Source: CAZWDL01 sp964632995 (GTDB lineage Bacteria; Bacteroidota; Bacteroidia; Chitinophagales; Saprospiraceae). From it: a DNA stretch of 64,000 bases. This document shows, in pieces, positions 25,901 to 33,258 of the stretch. Position 1 is the stretch's first letter; the number at the start of each line of letters is the position of its first letter. Under the pieces are notes generated by a model that was not told the DNA's origin, ran no database searches, and worked only from the letters and a program-made list of their open reading frames with translations. Made by a program: the position numbers and the translations under genes. The DNA is taken from positions 1-64,000 of the forward strand of contig CAZWDL010000005.1 of NCBI GenBank assembly GCA_964632995.1, read 5' to 3'.

Positions 25901-28715
25901 TAAAGGTGCAACCCTCCTGGTTTTCAATGGTGACGAACACTTTTCGTTCGCCAACTTCCGGGAGCAGGGTAGGTGAAGCGCTGTTGGCGGTACCTGGTTC
26001 GAAGGCTTCCACCGGTGTCCAGCTGTAGGTCAGCTGATCAGCCGGTTTGTTATTAACCACATTGATGGTCAGCGTTTCTCCCAGACAGGCAGCCGCCTGA
26101 TCGGGAACGCTGACGTCGACGGAAGCGTTGCGCAGCAGGATTTCCTGTTCTGATATGCAACCGTTTGCGCCGGTAGCCCGCAGGGTCAGGGTGAGCTCCT
26201 GGTCTATACTCTGCTGAAAGTCGGGGCCGGTAGCAAGTACTTCTCCATTTGGCGAAAGCCAGCTGAAAGCGACATCCGGAGCATTGGAAGAGGCAAAAAG
26301 GTTGGCCTGACCGTCACACAATACGGTTTCGCCGCTGAAGGTAATTTCAGGGGCGGGCAGCACTTCCACTACGATCGTATCTTTGGTGACACAGAGCTGA
26401 TCGGCCGTTTTGCCGGCAGAGACGATATAGGTGGTCGTCACCAGCGGTGAAAAGGTGGGGGTTGCGGAATTGATATCGTCGATGCCGGTTTCCGGCGTCC
26501 ACTTGTAGGAAAGCGTATCCGGTCCGGAGGGCGGCGCCTGTACTGATTCACCCGGGCAGATGGTCAGTGTATCCGGATAATTCAGTTGCGGCAGCTCGCC
26601 GCTGCCCAGGTTTACTTGCAGGGAATCGGCACAACCGAAGGTATCCTGCACGCCAATGGTATAGACGCCGGGTAGCAGACCGGTAAAGGAGCCTTCGGAC
26701 TGTGTATCGAGCCCATCGATAGTAAAGGTGTATTGGCCGGAGCCACCGGTGGCCTCAACGGTGATAATGCCGTCCGCGGCATCGGAGCAGGAGGCGTCGG
26801 TAACGCTGACCAAGCTCAGGTTGGGATTAGGCACGACGAACAATTCCAGTGAGCAGGTAGTGGAGCAGCCGGTTTCGTCACTGACAGTCGCCGTATATAT
26901 TCCCGGTTCACTGATTGGGCCGGTAGAGGGGCCGGTTTGGGTGAAGCCATTGGGACCTGTCCAGGAGAAGCTGCCGGCTTCCGAGCTGACCTCAACCGTG
27001 AATTCTGTAACTTCTCCCTCGCAGATGGTGTCGCGTCCGGTAATTTGGCAGGTGAGGATGGGAATATTGGCGCTGGTTTGTTTGGTAGTGCTGGCAAACC
27101 ACCAGGTATTGATAGTATTTTTATCGCCGTAGCCCGTGGTGAGGACGTCCTTGAGTTTGTCGAGTTTGCATTCCTGGTTGGGTTGGAAGAAATCCCAGGT
27201 TCGGCAATTATCTGTTTCGCACGCGCAGCCGCTGAGGTTCACTTTAGGTTGGCCGGTGCCGGGGGAGTCGGGAATCAGGCTGTCATCCCAGTAGAGCAAG
27301 TCGCTTTCCATCTGGGAATCATTTAGAGGGTCGGGGCGCACGGTCTTAACGCAGAAGCCCTGCTTGAGGAACTCCGCATCGTAGACCGCCCAGTGTTGAA
27401 CTCCTTGGGTATAAACGAGGATGAGATTGATCGTGTCACCGAAGGCTACCTGGGTAGAATCTCCCCCTTTGAGTCCGTTCCAAAGGATATCGGCGGTTGC
27501 TTTTTCCTGTTCTGTACAGTCGAAGAAGTCCGTACCGCTGTCAAAATCGCCGGGATCAAACACATGGATGATGGAAACGTCTTCGGAATTGGGATCAAAA
27601 ATGCCGTTCTGGTTGAAATCGAGGATCACCTCCACTTGCCCGGGCCGGCTGACGCTTACCGGCAGGGCAAAACCATCGTCGCGACACTGGAAGGTGGGGG
27701 CGGCTTCTACTTCGCCGTTGCAGCCATTGGGAAACAGGACCGTGTCGGGCGGATGGAGAAAGATTTGGTGCTCGGCGGAAGCGCCGGTGACGTTGCTATT
27801 GGGAACGGAGCGCCGGTCGCTGGCCAGTTGGCCGGTAGTACCCGGTCCGGTGGAATTGAACGCTACGGTAAAGGCCAGGCCCTGGAAGCCCGACTCTTTG
27901 AAATCGATTTTGGAGACGAAGCCGTCGGAGGTATAGGAAAACAAAGTGCCGTTGAACTCGCGGTCCCATCCGCATTCGATAGGGTCGGGATCATCTAAGT
28001 TTTCGACGGGGGTGCGAAAAGCCCAGTTGCGCGACCATACCCGGCCAAGCTGGGCTGTATTATTTTGCACGACGGTGAAATCCCAGTAACCGATCAGCAC
28101 TTTGGGGTTGCGGTCATCGCCAACGGAGAGGCTGCCTACATCTTCAAATTCGATGTAGTATTCCCCGCTTTCACCGGGCTGGAACTGGTAGACGAAATCT
28201 TCCTGACCGCCCTTGGCCGGGTTGGGCAGCTTCAGGTCGGTATTGTAGCCGCCGGGGCCGAAGAAGGCGTTGCCCCAGGAGCTTATGTTCTGGTTAGTAT
28301 TGTCGATAACAAAGGGGCCATGGACAACAGGATCCGTGCCGGTGTCCGTATGCTTGCGTATCCTAAAGCTGAAGCGGCTGTCGGAGCGCGACAGAAAGGG
28401 GTTGCCCCAGTCGTCGTATTCGCAGGTGAGACCGATATACAGGACTTCCGAGGGATCGGCAATAGAAATGTACAGGCGGCTGTCGGCCGGGCCGTCATAG
28501 GCTGCAAAGTTGCTGAAATCCGACCGGTTGGTCAACAGCATGGCGATATCGGACGACGAGGGGGCCACCTGACGCGTACCCTCGGCATGCAAGATGCTCT
28601 TTGGCAAGATCAACAGGCCAATCAACAGGGCGGCAACCGCAATGGCGCCATGGAAATGCTTGTGACGGCGGGAGGGGCGGGCCATCCGCACGGAAAAATA
28701 ATTTTCGGAATTCAT
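19992..28715 (-). CDS. Giant surface adhesin with PKD/Ig-like repeats and gliding-motility C-terminal domain
   Basis: About 2,907 residues from the ATG at 28715 (MNSENYFSVRMARPSRRHKH); a start at 28760 is also open. A hydrophobic segment near residues 27-46 acts as export signal. The order is: unique N-terminal region to about residue 500; a SprB-like unit (SCSDAADGIITVEATGGSGQ); Ig-like units; two PKD domains near residues 950-1120 (FQWNFGDPNNPGG, WQWTFGNGASS); and about eight tandem units of roughly 150 residues with Y-x-W-x-P-x-x-G-L and T-D-P-x-T-G-C motifs. It ends in a gliding motility-associated C-terminal domain (YLPNAFTPNGDGVNDVLYV, then FNRWGQKVFES). Such domains direct type IX secretion. 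It is last in an operon with SprF- and PorE-like genes. A 100-N scaffold gap interrupts the repeats. Confidence 0.9.
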   Translation of the reverse strand: MNSENYFSVRMARPSRRHKHFHGAIAVAALLIGLLILPKSILHAEGTRQVAPSSSDIAMLLTNRSDFSNFAAYDGPADSRLYISIADPSEVLYIGLTCEYDDWGNPFLSRSDSRFSFRIRKHTDTGTDPVVHGPFVIDNTNQNISSWGNAFFGPGGYNTDLKLPNPAKGGQEDFVYQFQPGESGEYYIEFEDVGSLSVGDDRNPKVLIGYWDFTVVQNNTAQLGRVWSRNWAFRTPVENLDDPDPIECGWDREFNGTLFSYTSDGFVSKIDFKESGFQGLAFTVAFNSTGPGTTGQLASDRRSVPNSNVTGASAEHQIFLHPPDTVLFPNGCNGEVEAAPTFQCRDDGFALPVSVSRPGQVEVILDFNQNGIFDPNSEDVSIIHVFDPGDFDSGTDFFDCTEQEKATADILWNGLKGGDSTQVAFGDTINLILVYTQGVQHWAVYDAEFLKQGFCVKTVRPDPLNDSQMESDLLYWDDSLIPDSPGTGQPKVNLSGCACETDNCRTWDFFQPNQECKLDKLKDVLTTGYGDKNTINTWWFASTTKQTSANIPILTCQITGRDTICEGEVTEFTVEVSSEAGSFSWTGPNGFTQTGPSTGPISEPGIYTATVSDETGCSTTCSLELFVVPNPNLSLVSVTDASCSDAADGIITVEATGGSGQYTFTIDGLDTQSEGSFTGLLPGVYTIGVQDTFGCADSLQVNLGSGELPQLNYPDTLTICPGESVQAPPSGPDTLSYKWTPETGIDDINSATPTFSPLVTTTYIVSAGKTADQLCVTKDTIVVEVLPAPEITFSGETVLCDGQANLFASSNAPDVAFSWLSPNGEVLATGPDFQQSIDQELTLTLRATGANGCISEQEILLRNASVDVSVPDQAAACLGETLTINVVNNKPADQLTYSWTPVEAFEPGTANSASPTLLPEVGERKVFVTIENQEGCTFTDSVTVAVVDPDFSLDFTTELECNGATVQFMNTSSTNAFGFQWNFGDPNNPGGGSTEENPTYTYTVAGTYTVTLTLQYDVSCTDTISREVVVTDPQVIAAFNYELTDCASEGATVQFTDASTNTFNNTTNWQWTFGNGASSTEQNPSILVTESGPLSVELTITTANDCQASVRDTLNFVLPSLMLQDTVLLCPGDSVILNPDGDPSYEYEWSPADGLSSTSTASPVAAPSQSTTYTVTVQGIGDAVCERVEQVVVLVADPLNLAAGPDQFTCGEDAVLSASFNGEIERIRWFNAENATLGTDTTVVVNPFKTATYYVTAVTAQGCTETDSVTVTDQGVDVEILSDDIVGCGPQEVQLEVANQDLEDILIFDWQPADLIIAGANSSSPTVRVERGSVTFSARIENQFGCLDSVAIDVTALAFDTKLPDTVIVCAGENKALAPEANPNYQYQWSPADGLNDPNSPNPIFSGTENTTYLVTVSGQIDGTACSITDTVMVIVRPAINLQTSADTVLCMPGSISLSASSDLDIIDFSWFDGPSLDNLIGEGPQIMVTPAIGDTTDYYVVARDVEGCTEIGLVRVFVPNLPNVLPPPTVSACAGEPVPINPNGNPGFNYRWDPEIGLDLSDPSNPVATLETDIDYSVTVTDPATGCSATGSVLVVVIPPLNLQVSPDTTLCDPAPVTLEAQIEQPADIRWYDNPAFEGEAINTGTSYTFTPEAGTSITLYILADDGSPCTEEASITVSVEDPINTQIPDSLTVCTGESTPIPLDPGLAYEWLDQTGLDLSDPANPVITLDNDQTYIVEVTNPATGCSTSDTLQVLVLPKLNLNVTPTDTTLCEPAEVTFTASSDIDAVFSWFDNPALEGEPLQNGATFTVTPPTGTTTYYVLAAGMDVCQDSSIATATVTVLDLPEASGLPEAVSGCAGDQVVIELNEQFIYEWTPQTGLNLSNPAQPVITLDQDILYTILITDPETGCTAQLELPVSVSPPVMLTVEPSDTTLCEIQAIELSAATNLPATIRWYDNPEGSGAPLFEGAPYPVIPPAGASTYYVIATVEGECPGADTASATVTVFDLPGTSGIPADTSACEGDQITLSLNPEYEYEWSPTTGLDLSDPANPVINAAVSTTYSITITDPATGCEATTTLQLNVTPLPDLTLSNDTTLCEISEITLTASAGSAGIEWYENPEFSGDPLSIEETFTFTPPIGSTTLYVIAGAGTECPATGSVTVTVFDLPGTSGIPADTSXXXXXXXXXXXXXXXXXXXXXXXXXXXXXXXXXXTYSITITDPATGCEATTTLELSVSPNVEIQLSPADTTLCEPAPVSITATTGGPAEVTWYTDPELLNPLDTGNTITVDPPVGTTTLYVLAEGTGGCAKNDTAIARIFVLDPFEGIEFPQGPVRGCTGQIVILTLPEGFEYEWTPQDGLDLQDPLNPRILIGDPLTYTLTVTDVPTGCTQTISLEAGPYPPIGLTLNRNIDTVLCAPGSVLLEASTSRPAQINWYDTSDFGNVDSLGAGNIFPVDIESGMQTYYAVAFSPEGCNEVDSIKVSVKDLFNESGLGELPDTTLRACINTPAMLPLNPDFTYEWAPLDEGIDASDPANPVFTLSDNRSYSVTITDPVSTCSDTVDIKVELNPELNLVVAEGDTLCTETSVTLNAGTTIPSTIEWSGNPNFDPVEATGSNFTVTPPLGSTVYYVRATDTSALGCTAIDSVQMDFYPIDAELPPVVSCEPAATLELEVINLDTAQQLEYMWFPEQAVVSDPTTGPTATVDPALATEFSVDLVNQYGCSATLSTTAQVIDLPDIIDVTAEPDTICNGDSSVLSVTGCEDCSYSWSPAATLNLPDSPNPTATPEGTTTYTVTVEKEGCQTSASVTVTVIECECGPPFVYLPNAFTPNGDGVNDVLYVRGNNIDRVNLIIFNRWGQKVFESNSQEEGWDGTFQGRELPPDVYGYYLEVQCGDEIYREQGNVTLLR
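22021..22720. repeat. Near-identical tandem repeat copies flanking a scaffold gap
   Basis: Bases 22024-22077 match 22480-22533 almost perfectly, and 22178-22232 match 22655-22709, each over more than 50 bases. The two blocks are parts of adjacent 150-residue units of the adhesin. The intact unit has 121 bases between the two blocks (22534-22654), whereas the gap shows 100 N. Confidence 0.85.
22078..22177. other. Scaffold gap of 100 N
   Basis: Exactly 100 unknown bases, a conventional gap size. It lies inside the giant adhesin. The reading frame is the same on both sides when 100 bases are counted, which also fits a true length of 121 (both leave remainder 1 on division by 3). One or more whole repeat units could also be missing. 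Confidence 0.95.
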
Positions 28716-28845
28716 ATTTCCTTTTCGGTTAACTAGTGGACAATGTACACGGTGTTTCATACCTATGAATTAAAAACTGATTCGTCCCTTGGGACGACAG
28801 GTTTGCTTTCTTAAAGCAAGAGGGGGAGGCAGGAAGAAGGGATGC

Positions 28846-28896
28846 CAGGATTGAGCGACCGGAGGTTGTTTTCCCGCCTCCAATTGCTCAATCCTG
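28846..28896 (-). promoter_or_regulatory. Stem-loop between PorE-like and adhesin genes
   Basis: Perfect 11-base arms CAGGATTGAGC / GCTCAATCCTG (28846-28856 and 28886-28896) with an inner GGAGG/CCTCC pairing. It sits 7 bases after the stop codon of the upstream gene. No T-tract follows on the minus strand, so it may be a processing or partial attenuation site adjusting adhesin expression. Confidence 0.45.
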
Positions 28897-28902
28897 CCGT
28901 TC

Positions 28903-31386
28903 CTAATCCTTGTTTTTTGTGAGCGCTTCACGTTTCTCATCTCCGCCGGCAGTTACCTCGACAATTTCCACGCGGCGTTCTACTGAGGCCAGCAAACTGT
29001 ATATTGAGCTTTTCTCGTCCCGGATATCATCAGGGACGCCTTTTGCTGTCGTTTCTCCAAAGGCCTCTTCTTCGATGACCAGTTGTCCCTTTTCGATGTA
29101 GGGGAGCAGGGAGCCGTCCTGATATTCGCGGAAGTGATTTTTCAGGGAGCTGATCCGGCGCTGACTCAAGTTGTAGTTGTAGCCGGCGGATGCCCGGGGA
29201 CTAGCGTATCCCTTCAGTTTGATCGTTATGGTATTGCCTTGTTCGAGAAAGGGCAGCAGTTTATTGGAGAAAGAGTCTAGGTCGGAGTAGCCTCCTCGTA
29301 CATCGCGGTCGAAAAAGTTTTCGTAGTTCTGAGCGATGAGGAAGGAGTCACTTTCGGACATGCCTTCCGTAAACCTTTCAACGAATTCAAGTTTTTTGCC
29401 GTAGTAGGTTTTGTAAGTTTCTCCGTAGGTCTTATCAGTTGTGGTCTTATAAGAACGCCGGTCGGGGGCGTCGTTATCGAAATAGAGCGCAAGGGGGAGA
29501 AAATCGTCGAAGTTGATGCGCTCCAGGTAGAGTTCTACCGTGGGGCGGGGACCAAGGCGGGCGATATCTTCGGCCGTAAACCGGACCGTATCGCGCACCG
29601 GTTTGAACCCTGGTTTGTCGGCGGTGATGATATAGGTTTTGCCAATTTGCAGGGGGAAGAGGAAGTCGTTACCGGCGCTGTTGGTTTGCTCATCGACCAG
29701 GTCGGTGTCCCCGTCTTGCAGTTCCATCAGGCTCACGGTAACGCCGGGGAGGGGAGTATTATCTTCTGCATCAAAGGTAAGTGCCTGCAGGTCGATTTTG
29801 GCGGGAGCCAGGAAGAGGTCTTTTTCGATGGTGGTCGATTGGGAGAATTCGGCGTCGGTCAGGTCCAGGGGAACCGAAGTGGATTCAAAGCCTTCTTTGA
29901 CGGCTTCGATCCTGTATTTTTTATAGCGCTCGAGCGGAAAACGGAAATCGTTGGCCAGTGGATTGGTAATGGTGCCTACGAGTATCTCTTCTCCTTGCGG
30001 CGTTATTTCGTAGAGGTTGACGGTGGCGCCTTCCAGAGCGCTCTGATCGTAGCTGTTGAACGTGCGGGCCAGCAGGTCGATTTCAATATTGATATCGGCC
30101 TGATAAATATCGTAGCAGCAAGCTTCCTTTTCTGCTTCGATATAGGTGGACCCGGCACGGTCGGAGGAAAAGGTGCCCAGTGATCCCTTGGCGTTGAGTG
30201 TATAGTAAATATCGTTGTAGCTGCTGTTGAGAGGGATCCCCATGTGTTTGGGAGAGCTGTAGCTACCTTCGGCTCGTCGTTGGGTCTGGTAGATATCCAG
30301 TCCGCCAATGCCTTCCTGGCGTCCATCCGAGCTAAAGAAAAGAGACTGAGAACGGGGGTGGAAGATTGGGGTGACATCATCACCGCTGGTGTTGAGTGGT
30401 TCCAGGTTTTGGGGGGCTTCAAAGACGCCCTCGCTATTACGACTGCTGTACCAGATGTCGAGCCCGCCTTTACCCCCCGGCCGGTTAGAGACGAAATAGA
30501 GCAGGGTTTTCTCTTCTGCCGGATAATAGGCTAAAGCGGGTTGAGTGGAGGTATAGCCTTCGGCGTTGATATCGAGTTTGGCGGCCGGCCCCCAACTGCC
30601 GTCGGCCATTCGCTGGCGCTGGTAGAGATCACAGCGTACCTTTCCGTCACTGACATATTCACAAATGGTGAAGAAGACCTCACTGCCGTCACTGGAAAAG
30701 GCGGTATTGGCGATATGTTTTCCCTTGAGGTTAAAATCGTCCGGCATCAACTGGCCCTCTGCTCCGTCCACCGAACGCAGTACTTTGATATACTTGCGAG
30801 GCGGGTCGTGTTTGTCTTTTTTATAAGTAAAGCGGAAGGAGGAGTAATACAAGGTGTCGTTGAAGTAAGAGGCGCCGAATTCAGAGTAAGGTGTATTGAT
30901 CTCCGGTCCTAAATGCCTGATAGAATCTATTGGGGAAGAAATCAACTTTTGCATAGCCCAGTGTGCTTTATCCAGGTTTTGCTGAGCGGCGTCGACCAGC
31001 TGCGGCGCTGCAGCGCCGTACTCATTCAGGAAATGCTCAAAACCCTTGGCGGCTTTGTTATATTTACCCTGTTGCAGCCGCACGAAAGCCAGCCAGTAAG
31101 CAGCTTCTGCGCTACGAGCCGTATCCTGCCCTGCCAGTACTTTTTCATATCCTTTCTCCGCATAAGGAAAAGCATTGAATTTCCGGGCGGCATTGGCGTA
31201 TTGGAACCACAAGCGGGTTTGACTGCTGTCGTACTCAAGAGCCACCTCGTAGTATTTGAAAGCAGCATAGTAGTCTTCTTCGACATAGGCGGTATCAGCG
31301 GCGTTTATCCAGGCTTTTTGGGTTTGTCCGTAGCCCGTTTGAACAGCGCACAAGAGTAGCGCAAGGATTGGCAATATTTTACTCAT
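28903..31386 (-). CDS. PorE-like OmpA-family protein (TPR, PD40 propeller, CarboxypepD_reg, OmpA C-terminus)
   Basis: 827 residues with a signal peptide ending near TGYGQ. Order: TPR helices at about 20-150 (DYYAAFKYYEVALEYDSSQT), PD40/TolB-like propeller blades at about 165-430 (YFVSNRPGGKGGLDIWYSS, SLFFSSDGRQEGIGGLDIYQ), two carboxypeptidase-regulatory-like domains at about 440-520 and 535-610 (each with P-L or A-L-E-G/P-G-x-T-V-x-L), and an OmpA-like C-terminus at about 690-815 (KGYASPRASAGYNYNLSQRR, ASVERRVEIVEV). This is the architecture known for PorE of the type IX secretion system, which binds peptidoglycan. Many Bacteroidota carry several paralogues, so orthology to PorE itself is unproven. 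It lies between the SprF-like gene and the adhesin. Confidence 0.88.
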   Translation of the reverse strand: MSKILPILALLLCAVQTGYGQTQKAWINAADTAYVEEDYYAAFKYYEVALEYDSSQTRLWFQYANAARKFNAFPYAEKGYEKVLAGQDTARSAEAAYWLAFVRLQQGKYNKAAKGFEHFLNEYGAAAPQLVDAAQQNLDKAHWAMQKLISSPIDSIRHLGPEINTPYSEFGASYFNDTLYYSSFRFTYKKDKHDPPRKYIKVLRSVDGAEGQLMPDDFNLKGKHIANTAFSSDGSEVFFTICEYVSDGKVRCDLYQRQRMADGSWGPAAKLDINAEGYTSTQPALAYYPAEEKTLLYFVSNRPGGKGGLDIWYSSRNSEGVFEAPQNLEPLNTSGDDVTPIFHPRSQSLFFSSDGRQEGIGGLDIYQTQRRAEGSYSSPKHMGIPLNSSYNDIYYTLNAKGSLGTFSSDRAGSTYIEAEKEACCYDIYQADINIEIDLLARTFNSYDQSALEGATVNLYEITPQGEEILVGTITNPLANDFRFPLERYKKYRIEAVKEGFESTSVPLDLTDAEFSQSTTIEKDLFLAPAKIDLQALTFDAEDNTPLPGVTVSLMELQDGDTDLVDEQTNSAGNDFLFPLQIGKTYIITADKPGFKPVRDTVRFTAEDIARLGPRPTVELYLERINFDDFLPLALYFDNDAPDRRSYKTTTDKTYGETYKTYYGKKLEFVERFTEGMSESDSFLIAQNYENFFDRDVRGGYSDLDSFSNKLLPFLEQGNTITIKLKGYASPRASAGYNYNLSQRRISSLKNHFREYQDGSLLPYIEKGQLVIEEEAFGETTAKGVPDDIRDEKSSIYSLLASVERRVEIVEVTAGGDEKREALTKNKD

Positions 31387-31442
31387 AGCATTCAGACCTT
31401 AAAATCATTAAATGATGACTCCCTTGAAAAGGCAGGAGCCCA

Positions 31443-32501
31443 CTAGATCAACGGGCAAATCTTGAATGTCGGCAGGGGCTTTACCCGGCGGATAATGTAG
31501 CGCAATGTAAATTCAGGTCCGCTGCGATTGTCGGTAGCGACCTGGAATTCGGAGACATTGACGTCATAGCTGAACCCGAAGCGCCAGTTATTATAATGCA
31601 ATTGTATGGTGGGGGAGTAGCTGTCGGCGATTTGATGGAAGCGGACATTGACCCCTCCCTGAATGGCGATTTGCTTACCTAGCGAACGGTTGAGATAAAC
31701 GCGGGCGCCGGCGCCGGCCAGATATTGATCGTAAGGGCGTTGGAACTGAACAGCCATGACCCCGATGAGGTCCACGATGGGGCCGAGTTGCAGCACTCCG
31801 GCAAAGTACGGACTGACCCGTATGGAAAGCGGTGATTCAGCGTCTTCTACGAAACTCTGGTTAGGGCGATTCAGATGGAAAAGGCCTACGCCGAAATCTA
31901 TACTGGACCGCTTTTCAAGCCGGTCGACCAGCGCGGCGTTGCTCAGTGCCTGGAGGCGAAAGTTGATCCCGGCCGAAAAATCGAAGAAATTGTTCGCATT
32001 GTTATCCAGGAAATTCTCTCCACTGCCGAGGCTGGGGTCTGCCTGCCCGACGTCGGGATCGAAAAAGTTATCGAAAGTCAAATCGTCCAGATCGAATTGT
32101 CGCTGTACGGCGCTTCCCTGAACCCCAACGGTAGTGTAAAAATGTTGGGTTAGTTTCCGGGTGTAGGAACCATGCAGGCCCAGGTTGAGATAGGTGAGGC
32201 GGGAATATCCAGACTGGTCAAAGTTGAAGGAAAGGCCACCTGAAAAAAAACCAGGACTGGCCTGCTTGCCGTAGAACTTGTGATCCACTGAGGCCACAAA
32301 AGTCCGGTAATCGACGGGAACCGAGGTCCACTGGCTCCGGTAGCCCGCCAGGAAGCGTGTATCACCACCGAAAACACCGGTGAGCGCCGGATTGATGTTG
32401 AGCGGAGTATTATAAAATTGAGTGAAGTGTATGTCCTGCGCTGAAATGTGAGAAATCGAGGACAATAGCACCAATAGAAATATTCCTTTGAATGTTCGCA
32501 T
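31443..32501 (-). CDS. PorP/SprF family type IX secretion membrane protein
   Basis: 352 residues from the ATG at 32501 (MRTFKGIFLLVLLSSISHIS); an upstream ATG at 32564 would bury the signal peptide. The mature N-terminus has the family hallmark QDIHFTQFYNTPLNINPALT, followed by GVFGGDTRFLAGYRSQWTSV. It is an outer-membrane beta-barrel predicted to work with a partner adhesin: in gliding bacteria SprF is needed for secretion of SprB. Here it is the first gene of an operon that ends in a giant SprB-like protein, so it is probably the dedicated partner. The next gene starts 57 bases downstream. Confidence 0.92.
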   Translation of the reverse strand: MRTFKGIFLLVLLSSISHISAQDIHFTQFYNTPLNINPALTGVFGGDTRFLAGYRSQWTSVPVDYRTFVASVDHKFYGKQASPGFFSGGLSFNFDQSGYSRLTYLNLGLHGSYTRKLTQHFYTTVGVQGSAVQRQFDLDDLTFDNFFDPDVGQADPSLGSGENFLDNNANNFFDFSAGINFRLQALSNAALVDRLEKRSSIDFGVGLFHLNRPNQSFVEDAESPLSIRVSPYFAGVLQLGPIVDLIGVMAVQFQRPYDQYLAGAGARVYLNRSLGKQIAIQGGVNVRFHQIADSYSPTIQLHYNNWRFGFSYDVNVSEFQVATDNRSGPEFTLRYIIRRVKPLPTFKICPLI

Positions 32502-33258
32502 CCGCTTCCTTGGATTAATTGGGTGACCCCAAATGAGGTCAATCATTCGGTAGAAAATGTTCATGGTACAATAATTGTTAATACATTCATGCCGAAAATA
32601 AAAAAAACTTCCTTTCCGGACAGGTTTTAAGATAAATAAATTACCGATGGTGGAATAGCCTCTGTGGCCGAAAGTGGCAGGTAAGGTAGATAGCCTATCG
32701 CGATATGCCGTTTAAAGGTACAGCTTCTTCACTTCCAAATCAACTATAAAGCAAAGAAACTAATTTCTTTAGCTCTTTTTTTGCAGTTCATAAGAAAAAA
32801 AACTATATTTACTGTTGTCTTTTCCCATAGGCAATTTTAAAAAAAGTGACATTCAGAAAATATCCTGGTTTCCCAGACCGTTTATTGATTCCTGAATGAA
32901 TACACTTCTGTTGTTAATACATTCATAATCCGCTTTCACCCCAGAAAATTGAAGGATGACCCAATGAAGTATTATATTTTTTCTTATTTAAAGTTTCTTT
33001 GATTAAGAAAAAATTATATATCTTTGTAACTGTTTGACGACAACATCCCAATTGCTATCGCGGGTGCTCATTCATCCGCAGATCCCAGATATCCTATCCA
33101 AATCTTGTGATTCGTTTGGCACATCGATTGTAGTGTGGCGATGACTTTATTATTCCCAAAGCAAGTCATTTCACTCCAGCTGCACTGTAATCCACATTTT
33201 CCAGTTTGACTTTTAAGACGATTTGAATTTCAAGTACCAACTTCAAAAAGGTTAGAGC
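32502..33258. other. Long AT-rich divergent intergenic region
   Basis: About 750 bases between the SprF operon (minus) and the beta-helix gene (plus). It contains the plus-strand promoter at 32998-33026, poly-A/T stretches, and a long untranslated leader for the beta-helix gene. No minus-strand promoter with a good match was found, and no gene can be supported. Confidence 0.6.
32998..33026 (+). promoter_or_regulatory. Consensus Bacteroidota promoter for the beta-helix gene
   Basis: TTTG at 32998-33001, 17 bases, then TATCTTTG at 33019-33026, an exact TAnnTTTG. Transcription would start near 33033, giving a leader of about 225 bases before the GTG at 33259. Confidence 0.65.
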
